Assembly (NCBI GenBank): GCA_024280775.1
Contig: JAJRPM010000013.1
Span: forward strand, 62,001 to 126,000
Length of the DNA: 64,000 nucleotides
Source of the DNA: Candidatus Zixiibacteriota bacterium
Lineage (GTDB): Bacteria; Zixibacteria; MSB-5A5; GN15; JACZUZ01
Direction of reading: 5' to 3'
Position numbers and translations under genes: made by a program. The notes under the pieces were generated by a model. That model worked only from the letters and a program-made list of their open reading frames with translations, did not search any database and had not been told where the DNA came from. Positions 17,024 to 25,185 of this stretch are shown here, piece by piece. Every line of letters starts with the position of its first letter. Position 1 is the stretch's first letter.

Positions 17024-20000
17024 TCAATCAACATTCATTCTCTGCTTGAGTTGCATGATTTCTATCGACATGCGATTCATAAAAGGCTGATGAGTAAACA
17101 ACCGCACGCTTTCCTTATTGGGCAAAACCGACGCGAGCTTCCTGATAGAAACCATAGCCCGTATCAACGCGGCATAGCTCTCCTCAAATTCACCACACTT
17201 CGACCCAACCTCAGCAAACACAATTTCCAGTTTCCATGAATGCAAACACTCACTCTGCGATTGCGCCTGAACATCGGCAAAACTTAGTCGCTCAAAAATC
17301 TCCTGCAAAGAATCTTGCCCAATACTTGAATCCATCATTCGGAGTTCAGCCCACAAACGCCAAAAACGAAACTGATCAATGTCCTCTGCGACACTTTGAA
17401 AAAACTCAGCGGCCTTCTCCATGTATTCTGCAGCCTTGACCGGGTCGCCCGATTCAATAAAGTACTCGGCCAACGCCAATTCACACAGGGCGATATCCCG
17501 AGGCGCCTTTGATGTCAATCCCAATTCAAGCGCAAACAACAAACGCTCTAAATCAACATTATCCGTTGCCAAGATACATTGTATTTGCGCCTGTTTATCA
17601 CCAATCTCTTGCGATAACTTAGACGCCCGCTCTATACAAAGGCCATTCTTATCCGGTAACTGCATTTGGCCATACAACTCAGCCTGAATAAGCAAGCATC
17701 CCACTTCCAAAACCTTATCGGAAAGCTCAGCAGCAGTGGACATACTTCGCAAAGCCAAGCGAAGCGCATGATCCCATTGCCCGGTGCGCAGGAGAATCCT
17801 GGCGAGGTTCGCATCAAAGATTGCCTTGCTATGTTTATCATGCAATTCTTCCGACAGCTCACGTCCACGCCGAATATGCGAGAGCGCATCAGCAAACCTG
17901 CCTGCCGTAATTGCGCAGGAAACAAAATTATCCAGATTGGTGATTATTTCCTTCTTACTGCTCTCTACTTCATTGATCTGAAGCGCCTCTTCCAAAACTT
18001 CCAGCGCTTCTGGCAGTTTCCCCTGGAGGTAGTATGTATAACCTAGATTATTGAGCGTACGCGCAACTTCCGAACGATTCTCCAGCTTGCGCTTCATTGC
18101 CAGTGACAGCGAATATATATAAATCGCCCTTTCGAGCCTTCCAGTGACTGCGTAAATCGAAGCAATGTTATTAACAGTCGATGAAATATCCGCGAGGTCA
18201 TCGCGTTTGCGATGCAGTTTCAGCGCCCGCCGATAAGAATTGAGCGCTTCTTCATACTGCGCCACAATCCAATGAATGTTACCCATGTTATTGGTAACCC
18301 GAGCCAATTCTGTTGTGTCCTCAAGCTCACCATATAACCGCTCGGCTTCCCGTAACGCTTTCAGCCCCGCCTTGAAATCCTGTTTCAGCTTATACAGATC
18401 ACCGAGATCTTTGTAGGTTTCCGCCAAAATACGAGATTTTTTTGAACCGGACAGCTCAACAATACGAACATAACGCGATTCAGCGCCGTTCATATCCCCT
18501 GAGTCTCTACGAATATCCGCATCACGATGTAAAGTCTCAATCAGAATCTCGGTCGCATCAGTTTTCTCAGCAAAGGATGCAATCTTTCCTAGCAACGACA
18601 GTGCTTCGATTTGTCGATTCTCGCTCTTTAGCTCTTCACAATACCTAAAAGCGCTATTGGCGCTCTTTTCGAGCTCCTCGGCTTGCAATTGAAGTGTGGC
18701 AAGTAACCCCAACATCTCACCTGAGACTTCGACGGAGCTCCTCCTGTCAGAACTCGTTTCTCTGGAAATCAACAGCTTCGCCAACAGGCAAGATTGCATC
18801 TTGATAGTCGATTCCGCCAAATCACCGCGAACAATTTCAACCAACGCTGAATTCGCGACACTAGGCCTGAGACCTTTGGGCGGATAAATAATCTGAAGTA
18901 GCTTACCTACATCACCAACAACAGCGCAACGAATTATCCAGCGCGCTTCTGAAAGAGTGAGAACGCTAAACTCTTTGCGCTCCCAAATTCGCAAACGACG
19001 AGGCCAAACATATTTGTGAAAACCCTTTGTCCCGCGAATGACACCGTCAGCCCAAACCAATTCCCCACTCCGGAAAGTTGCATCAAGTATCAAACGAATC
19101 TTGCGAACATCACCATTGCTAATGCGATGTAAATAATTTCGAGCGGGTAGGTTGAACCCCGGAAGAGTTGAAAGCTCTTCAATGTCCTGCTCTAGGGTCA
19201 CCGGTAACAACTGGCTCGGTCGAATCGCTTTTCGGAAGGGATACATCGCTCCCTGCTCTTCGAGAGCTTCACAAACAGCAAAACCACTCTTCGGACGCAA
19301 AGCCGGCTCTTTGGCCATCATTGACTGGATTAATTTCGCCAAATCCTGCGGGAACCCTTCCAACTCTTTATCCAAACGCGGTGGCATATACTCTGCGACA
19401 GCCGCTGAGATTGCGGCGGGGTCATTGGTTTCAAATAGAAAAGGATGACGGCCACAAGCGAGGTAGTAGGCTATCACACCCAGTGAGAAAATATCGGACT
19501 GCGGTGTTAGCTTGTCATGTGACGTAGCTTCATGTAACGTAGTTTCATGTGACGTAGCTTCATGTAACGTAGTTTCATGTAACATAGTCTCCGGAGCGCT
19601 ATACCCCAAAGTGCCCATGCCGCTCCGACTTTTTCCAGACTCACCAACTCGAATCCCCATAGAAAAATCTATTAGCTGTGGGAAAAATATCCGTTTGAAA
19701 TCGTATCCATCTTCGAAGATGTTCTCAGGAAAAAATAGGTTGTGAGGCTTGCAATCACCATGCGCCACAGACTTGAGTTCAAGATAATAGAGAGACATTG
19801 CAAGAGCCGATATCAACTCTCGTAGAAGCGCAGGACGAATAGGTCTTTCGATATCAATTAATGATTTACCATGAACAACCGGCATTATCAAACCAGCTTT
19901 TGGATTGGAGCAAATAATAGCTGAAACTTGCGTTACGCTGGGATGATTTAGGTTTTTGGTGAGATCAAGCTCACGCTCAACCGCGCAAGCAAAACTATCA

Positions 20001-20200
20001 ATATCCCCTGCGCCGCCATCTTGTGGACCTACAGCGGCAAGTGGATATTTGTATGCGAACTGACGTCCGTCGGATTCCCTTTGGACTAACGCTACTTCAG
20101 ATGTGCCTCCCTTACCGAGTAGTTTGACAAAGCGGTATTCCGGGGGAAGATCAAATGAGGCAGACTCAGTCTTTGGATTTTTGCTCTTCAGGCTCTTCAC
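17024..20200 (-). CDS. Serine/threonine protein kinase with C-terminal TPR array
   Basis: A 1058-aa cytoplasmic signalling protein. The kinase domain (about residues 22-320) has the Gly loop GKGGTSEV, Lys51, a catalytic loop HGDCKPHN (Asp149, Asn154; HGD replaces HRD), DFS in place of DFG (178-180) and APE (202-204). Right after APE, residues 206-231 are pentapeptide repeats (LHEAT/SHETT) from a 15-nt tandem DNA repeat at 19515-19586. A helical linker (about 320-430) follows, then tetratricopeptide repeats from about 440 to 1000 (for example ARVTNNMGNIHWIVAQYEEAL, VARTLNNLGYTYYLQGKLPEAL). The gene starts at GTG and overlaps the upstream histidine kinase by 35 nt, so the two are almost certainly made together. 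Its substrates are unknown. Confidence 0.9.
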   Translation of the reverse strand: MKSLKSKNPKTESASFDLPPEYRFVKLLGKGGTSEVALVQRESDGRQFAYKYPLAAVGPQDGGAGDIDSFACAVERELDLTKNLNHPSVTQVSAIICSNPKAGLIMPVVHGKSLIDIERPIRPALLRELISALAMSLYYLELKSVAHGDCKPHNLFFPENIFEDGYDFKRIFFPQLIDFSMGIRVGESGKSRSGMGTLGYSAPETMLHETTLHEATSHETTLHEATSHDKLTPQSDIFSLGVIAYYLACGRHPFLFETNDPAAISAAVAEYMPPRLDKELEGFPQDLAKLIQSMMAKEPALRPKSGFAVCEALEEQGAMYPFRKAIRPSQLLPVTLEQDIEELSTLPGFNLPARNYLHRISNGDVRKIRLILDATFRSGELVWADGVIRGTKGFHKYVWPRRLRIWERKEFSVLTLSEARWIIRCAVVGDVGKLLQIIYPPKGLRPSVANSALVEIVRGDLAESTIKMQSCLLAKLLISRETSSDRRSSVEVSGEMLGLLATLQLQAEELEKSANSAFRYCEELKSENRQIEALSLLGKIASFAEKTDATEILIETLHRDADIRRDSGDMNGAESRYVRIVELSGSKKSRILAETYKDLGDLYKLKQDFKAGLKALREAERLYGELEDTTELARVTNNMGNIHWIVAQYEEALNSYRRALKLHRKRDDLADISSTVNNIASIYAVTGRLERAIYIYSLSLAMKRKLENRSEVARTLNNLGYTYYLQGKLPEALEVLEEALQINEVESSKKEIITNLDNFVSCAITAGRFADALSHIRRGRELSEELHDKHSKAIFDANLARILLRTGQWDHALRLALRSMSTAAELSDKVLEVGCLLIQAELYGQMQLPDKNGLCIERASKLSQEIGDKQAQIQCILATDNVDLERLLFALELGLTSKAPRDIALCELALAEYFIESGDPVKAAEYMEKAAEFFQSVAEDIDQFRFWRLWAELRMMDSSIGQDSLQEIFERLSFADVQAQSQSECLHSWKLEIVFAEVGSKCGEFEESYAALIRAMVSIRKLASVLPNKESVRLFTHQPFMNRMSIEIMQLKQRMNVD
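19515..19586 (-). repeat. 15-nt coding tandem repeat in the kinase gene
   Basis: About five near-identical 15-nt units (CATGTGACGTAGCTT and CATGTAACGTAGTTT alternating) encode the pentapeptides LHEAT and SHETT directly behind the APE motif of the kinase domain. Loss or gain of units would keep the frame and change loop length. Confidence 0.9.
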
Positions 20201-22028
20201 GATTCACAGGTAGTGTCAGACGAAATAGTGTTCCTTCGCCAAATTTTGATTCAACAACAAGCTCACCGCCATGACGAGCCGCTATCTTCTTGCAATTGGC
20301 GAGGCCGAGTCCATGGCCGCTTTCTTTGGTCGTGAAATGAGGGCGGAACAGATTCTTGAGTGTGTCCTCTGTCATGCCCATGGCGTTATCAATTACTTCT
20401 GCTACTATGCGCTCTTTGCGCGCATCGAGACGAACATTAATTCCCAAACGCTTCTCAAACTTGGACTCTTCGCCCTTTTTCTCTGCGCTTTCACGTTCGC
20501 TCTTCTCTCTCTCCTCAAGAGCATCAGCGGCATTGTTAAACAGATTCAGAAAAATCTGCTGAATCTGACCAACATCAATACTAATCTGCGGAATTGAAGC
20601 GTCAATTTCCGTGGTAAACAATATCTCTTTGAATCGTGTCTGTGCGCGCAACGAAAACAGCAAGTCCTCAACAAGATGCTTCAAGTCATAGCGCAAGAAT
20701 TCGCTATCCAACTTACTGAAGTCCATCAAACCGTCAGTAAAGCGCTTCATACTACTAATGTTGTCTGTAATCCTCTGGCAGTTAAAGCCAACTTTTTCAA
20801 AGTTTTCAGACTTAAGATTACGCTCAAGCAATTCCGCGTTGTTGTTTATGATCGTCAGATAGTTATTGAGCTCATGTCCAATAGACGCCGCCATCTCGCC
20901 GCGCGCTACAAGTTTTTCAGAGAGAATCACATACTTTTCCAGTATTACATTCTCAGTAATATCCTCAAGCGCCATAATCAATCCATCCCCCCCCAGCGGC
21001 AATTTGCTCAAAGGAGAAAGTTTAATGTTAAGCGCCTTCTCTACATAACCTGTATTGTGAAAATAGCGAGAATCCTCAAATGATTGCTGAGTATTGAAGG
21101 CAATATCTATCATCTGACGCCAACGTGATGTTTCACTATCGGGCACAAACTCAAAGAAACGTGTCGGCTCTTCTGAATCACCTACAACGGAAACCTCTTT
21201 CTTGTTCTTATCGAAAATAGCCAAACCGGCGTCATTGATAGAAACAAGTTGATACTGCGAATCAATAACCAAAATACCTACCGGCGACTTATTGATAACA
21301 TTTTCAGTGAAGCTCTTTAGGTCGAGAAGATGTTCATATAGTGACGCATTGTGAATCGCCGAAGCCGCCAAACCGGCGAGAAGCTGAAAGACATACAAGT
21401 CAGACTTAAGAAAATGTTTGCTCTGCAATGAATTATCCAGATAAATAACACCAATGACATTCTGCTTTAGTTTTAGTGGAACGCAGATTATTGAGCGTAG
21501 GTGCAATTCCTGAATAGAAGCCTGGTCCGAAAAACGGTCATCATCCTGCGCATCCGAAGCAAAAATCGCCTTGCCGGACTTGGCGACTTTTGTAGCGATA
21601 CTATTGGAAATTTTCAGACCATCACCTGAGAGTTCTTTGCTGGAGATGTTGTATGCGGTTTTGCATTGCAAGGAGCCGTAATCATCCAACAGCATTATGA
21701 ATCCACGCTCAGCGCCAAGTAACTCAATGGCGTTCTTCATCACATTATCAAGAGTATCCTCAAGACGCATCGTGGAATTGATTCCCAGCGATATCTCAAG
21801 TAAGGCCTGCAAATCCTCGGTGGATTGTTGGTCAGCCTGTGCGGCGGCTTTTATGCGCGGCTCATTGCGCGCGATATCTTTCAACTGCTCTTCGAATTCC
21901 TGCAGTATTGATCCTGTTTCGTGTAACGGATCACGCTCCGAGTCTTGAGCGGCAGAAACCTGAGTACCCGAACCGAGCGGACTACTAGTACTAGAATCTT
22001 GATTGGATCTTGATTTTGAGTAATTCAT
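20166..22028 (-). CDS. GAF-PAS sensor histidine kinase
   Basis: A 620-aa soluble histidine kinase. A polar N-terminus (1-60) precedes a GAF domain (about 75-230), a PAS-like domain (about 240-360) and a dimerisation domain with the phosphorylated histidine in SIGHELNNYL (His385). The ATPase domain shows an N-box (LNLFNNAADALEE), a G1 region (VIDNAMGM), an F/G2 region (FTTKESGHGLGL) and a closing GEGTLFRLTLPV. There is no membrane segment, so it likely senses a cytoplasmic signal. The overlapping downstream gene is a TPR Ser/Thr kinase, and no response regulator is nearby. This suggests a direct histidine kinase to Ser/Thr kinase partnership or a distant regulator. Confidence 0.92.
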   Translation of the reverse strand: MNYSKSRSNQDSSTSSPLGSGTQVSAAQDSERDPLHETGSILQEFEEQLKDIARNEPRIKAAAQADQQSTEDLQALLEISLGINSTMRLEDTLDNVMKNAIELLGAERGFIMLLDDYGSLQCKTAYNISSKELSGDGLKISNSIATKVAKSGKAIFASDAQDDDRFSDQASIQELHLRSIICVPLKLKQNVIGVIYLDNSLQSKHFLKSDLYVFQLLAGLAASAIHNASLYEHLLDLKSFTENVINKSPVGILVIDSQYQLVSINDAGLAIFDKNKKEVSVVGDSEEPTRFFEFVPDSETSRWRQMIDIAFNTQQSFEDSRYFHNTGYVEKALNIKLSPLSKLPLGGDGLIMALEDITENVILEKYVILSEKLVARGEMAASIGHELNNYLTIINNNAELLERNLKSENFEKVGFNCQRITDNISSMKRFTDGLMDFSKLDSEFLRYDLKHLVEDLLFSLRAQTRFKEILFTTEIDASIPQISIDVGQIQQIFLNLFNNAADALEEREKSERESAEKKGEESKFEKRLGINVRLDARKERIVAEVIDNAMGMTEDTLKNLFRPHFTTKESGHGLGLANCKKIAARHGGELVVESKFGEGTLFRLTLPVNREEPEEQKSKD

Positions 22029-22527
22029 AATTCACACTAGCTGGTGATTCTCCCTCTCACATCCGCGCTTTTCGCGCAGACACTTAGATTAGTACCTGAC
22101 CCCACGGTATTCTTTTCGAAAGAAAGGCGCTCAAATTCCCTCTTCCTCACTACTTAGTGTATCGGCCATAGAGAAAATCCCCTTTAGGACTTAAAGGCCT
22201 ATAAGGAGCCATAAGGAGATTGAGAAGATTTAAGCTAGCGGCGACTCACACTGCCGCTCAGAATTCACAACAATACGGTGCAAACAGAAACAAGACATCG
22301 GGCCCCACGTCCAAGGGGCCTGTTGATAAACCTGAATCCTGTTGTGTCGGGTCTTGCGATGGCGTTTTTTGTCGTCGTGTGACCCGACACTTCCTCTATG
22401 AAAGGAGTGTGAGGTCACAATTTTCAAAAAGCGAAAATCAAGACCTCACACAACAAATAGAACTTTATCAACAAGCCCCAAGGGACGTGACCACGAAAAC
22501 AAAAGTAGATTCTACAGGGGGAAAAGG
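22029..22527. other. Intergenic region with a nested palindromic element
   Basis: About 500 bp between the histidine kinase start and the Omp85 stop. The 185-bp nested-hairpin element (22306-22490) fills the Omp85 side. The part next to the kinase (22029-22300) should contain its promoter, but I see no convincing consensus. Confidence 0.5.
22306..22490. repeat. 185-bp nested-hairpin (MITE-like) element
   Basis: Imperfect terminal inverted repeats of about 25 bp (22306-22330 and 22465-22490, shared TGTTGATAAA end and CACGTCC start) enclose two further hairpins. One has perfect 10-bp arms GTGTCGGGTC/GACCCGACAC (22344-22353, 22381-22390). The other has perfect 10-bp arms GTGTGAGGTC/GACCTCACAC (22407-22416, 22443-22452) and an inner ATTTTC/GAAAAT stem. 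No reading frame of note lies within. The nested symmetry suggests a non-autonomous mobile element or an RNA with a multi-branch fold. Confidence 0.75.
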
Positions 22528-24405
22528 CTAAAACTCTACTGCAACACGCAAAGAAGGATCCGAGGCATCGAGTCGACGAGCAATATTCAGACGAACACCG
22601 CCATCAATAGCGACACCCAATCCAACAGACTGCAGCAATCTGGTGTCGCCAAATGAAACATTATCTGCAATCTGACCTACATCATAAAACATCCAAAACT
22701 TCAGAAAACCAAGCCCTGCTCCTTTGAAGCTAATCCCATAATCCACAGCGGCCGCCCAGCTCTTGGTCCCCATAAATTCTTTGTGATCAAAACCTCGCAA
22801 CCAACGATATCCACCCAAGAAAAACTTACGATACAAAGGCAAATTCCCGCTTGATGCATTGATTTGCCCTCGCAAACTCAGACTCGAAAGCTTGGTGAGA
22901 TAACGCTCATAAACTCCACTAGCTGAAAACCGGGTAAAAGAAAAATCTGAATCCAATCCGGTTAAAGCCTTTTCGAAAGTCGCCCGCGTTCGCCATTCTG
23001 GTTTGCGCGGCTTGAACTCTCTCTTGTTTCGCGCCGTGGCGGTAATAATCAATCCAGCCGACCTCTTGTCATTGATTTCAACTCGGGCGCTATCCGCTAA
23101 AGATTGTGGTATCCCCTCGTAATTGAGATAGAAACGTCTGTCACCTCCTAATAGAGACCACAAATCCCGAGTACTGCGAATCGCTTTGAGATGGTCAGTG
23201 TAAACATCGACGCCAAAAGTAAACCGCTTCAGATGGGAATACTCCAAACCAAGCGAACCTCCATCGGTTTCATAGTAATTCTTGTAATCTGTGGTAGTCA
23301 GTAACGCATACAAAGTATTCTGCCACTCAGGAAGCAAATAGTCATCATCGCTCTTGAGTTCCTTATACGCAGCTCCTTTGATTGACAATCTGCCGTCACG
23401 AAGCAACGGTTGACGCACACTAAGCCGATAGCGCTGTCTCTCTGGAGTAGTCGCCAACCCGTAAGTTAATTTCAAGTCAGGAAGAAGCGAATCTGAATCG
23501 GTAAACTTCCAGCCAATCCGCGGCGCAAAGCCATCGACTCGATTATAAGTAAATGACGGAACAAAACTCAAACGTTGCTTTGCCGTAGTCCAGGGCCTTT
23601 CGGGGCGACGCACTCTGCGTCCTGACACCTTCGGTAAAATATATCCATAAACCTTACTACCTTCGGCAATAGTGACACTGCCCCCGAGCGCCACTATATG
23701 GTCACGCACAACTCCAGTAGCGCCCATAGTAACATTGCCACCAAAGACAATGACACTATGATTAACTTCGCCATCGACAATAACATTCGAATTGAAGTTT
23801 ATTATCGAACCACGAATAAAACCTCCTGTAGGGATTCGGGTCTCTTTTCGACTTTGAAGTCGAGAGCCTGAGGACTTGAACGCCGCTCCGGTTTTTGAAT
23901 TGGAGGTCCAAAGAATCACACTAACTACTTTATCCAAGGAATTATCCGGATCGCGATAAACACTATCGGTAACCTTGGCCACCTCCCCAAACTCAATCTG
24001 CTGTCCCAAAACAGAGAACCCATCATCAGTAAGGACAAATCCAGAAGAGGCGTTATATAGATCACTCAATGGTGTCACTAACTCAGTGGCCACCACACCC
24101 GAATCATCAGAAAACAGTCGAATCCTGACTGAATCTCGAGCCGCAACTAAAGTCGCCAAAGGAACAAATCTGGTCTTCTTGGATCGCCTGGTGTATTTCT
24201 TATACTTGGGCGCTCCAGCGCCACTTTGCTCAGCTGAGCTAGAGGAAGCCGCCTGCGCGCCACTACCAAGAAGAACACCAATGCAAAACAAACCTATCAA
24301 CCACAAGACACAAATAGAACGATTCGAAGACCTCGGTGGCGACACATCAGTTTTCTGAAAGGCGCTCACACCAGATTCCTTGGATGCATTTACAATACCT
24401 ATCAC
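22528..24405 (-). CDS. Omp85/BamA-type outer-membrane barrel with beta-helix-like N-domain
   Basis: A 625-aa outer-membrane protein. After a signal segment (about residues 30-52, starting from GTG 24405) there is a domain of about 100 residues. A passage near 190-245 in it has the regular glycine/valine repeats of bactofilin or polymer-forming proteins (VDGEVNHSVIVFGGNVTMGATG, in part). From about 270 the protein becomes a bacterial surface-antigen (Omp85) barrel, with the conserved GGYRWLRGFDHKEF motif near residue 510 and a terminal VAVEF ending in Phe. Omp85 proteins insert proteins into the outer membrane or export attached passengers. No POTRA domain is visible; the N-domain may replace it. 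NUDIX and stress-signalling genes lie upstream. Confidence 0.82.
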   Translation of the reverse strand: MIGIVNASKESGVSAFQKTDVSPPRSSNRSICVLWLIGLFCIGVLLGSGAQAASSSSAEQSGAGAPKYKKYTRRSKKTRFVPLATLVAARDSVRIRLFSDDSGVVATELVTPLSDLYNASSGFVLTDDGFSVLGQQIEFGEVAKVTDSVYRDPDNSLDKVVSVILWTSNSKTGAAFKSSGSRLQSRKETRIPTGGFIRGSIINFNSNVIVDGEVNHSVIVFGGNVTMGATGVVRDHIVALGGSVTIAEGSKVYGYILPKVSGRRVRRPERPWTTAKQRLSFVPSFTYNRVDGFAPRIGWKFTDSDSLLPDLKLTYGLATTPERQRYRLSVRQPLLRDGRLSIKGAAYKELKSDDDYLLPEWQNTLYALLTTTDYKNYYETDGGSLGLEYSHLKRFTFGVDVYTDHLKAIRSTRDLWSLLGGDRRFYLNYEGIPQSLADSARVEINDKRSAGLIITATARNKREFKPRKPEWRTRATFEKALTGLDSDFSFTRFSASGVYERYLTKLSSLSLRGQINASSGNLPLYRKFFLGGYRWLRGFDHKEFMGTKSWAAAVDYGISFKGAGLGFLKFWMFYDVGQIADNVSFGDTRLLQSVGLGVAIDGGVRLNIARRLDASDPSLRVAVEF

Positions 24406-24443
24406 TTGTTCTATATCCTAAAATCTTAACCAGCGCTTGGGTC

Positions 24444-25082
24444 TCAAACGTGACTTCCAGAGGGCTTCACTTCACCGGCTTCCACTCTGCGACGTAGCTC
24501 TTGAATTGCATGAACATGCGCTACAAACGCGATATCTTTGGGAATATCATCAAACTGAAAAAAGGCCGCCTCCATCGCATCATCACCGGCCTCAAGCTTC
24601 CCGCCAACAATATGCCCGGTATACAACGTCAATACCGCGTTCGTCCGCGGATCATCATCACCGGAATAGACGTCAAAGAGCGAATCAATTTCAATAATTA
24701 AACCAGTCTCTTCCTGAGTTTCTCGTATCGCCGCCTCTTTCGGAGATTCAGCCCATTCCATATACCCCGCTGGCAAACACCAGGAACCGATACGTGGTGG
24801 ATGCGCTCTTTTCACCAGCAACATCCCCTTATCGGTGTATATAACTGATCCCGCCCCAGGAATAGGGTTATGATAGAAAACAAAACCGCAATCAGAAGAT
24901 TCACAGACTAACCGAGAGCCGCCATCCAGCTCTCGCCTGACCAACTCTGAGGCGCACCAGGGACAATAGCGATAACCATTGAAATTATTCTTCCGAGCCA
25001 TGAGCTCCTTGGCGCAAAAATTCGCATGCCGTGACTCATCTCCTGAGGAGCCTTTGGGGCTGGTCTTTTCGTGGTTGGTCAT
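24444..25082 (-). CDS. NUDIX hydrolase with N-terminal zinc ribbon
   Basis: A 212-aa pyrophosphohydrolase. A zinc ribbon with CPWC and a second pair CESSDC lies at about residues 39-63. The NUDIX box follows with its full pattern: a Gly opening the loop, then REXXEEXG as RETQEETGL (about 137-145). The overall form matches NudC-like or ADP-ribose/NADH pyrophosphatases, but the substrate cannot be set from sequence. A later ATG (MARKNNF, residue 29) may be the true start, because the first 28 residues are polar and not family-like. The gene ends 38 bp before the Omp85 gene. Confidence 0.88.
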   Translation of the reverse strand: MTNHEKTSPKGSSGDESRHANFCAKELMARKNNFNGYRYCPWCASELVRRELDGGSRLVCESSDCGFVFYHNPIPGAGSVIYTDKGMLLVKRAHPPRIGSWCLPAGYMEWAESPKEAAIRETQEETGLIIEIDSLFDVYSGDDDPRTNAVLTLYTGHIVGGKLEAGDDAMEAAFFQFDDIPKDIAFVAHVHAIQELRRRVEAGEVKPSGSHV

Positions 25083-25185
25083 GATGGAATCAAACCCTTA
25101 TCTTTCCCTGAATTGAGCTTTTCGATTTGCATCTGGCCTACGGCGCTCTTCCTACGTCTCTAATCGGACATACTACAAATACACC

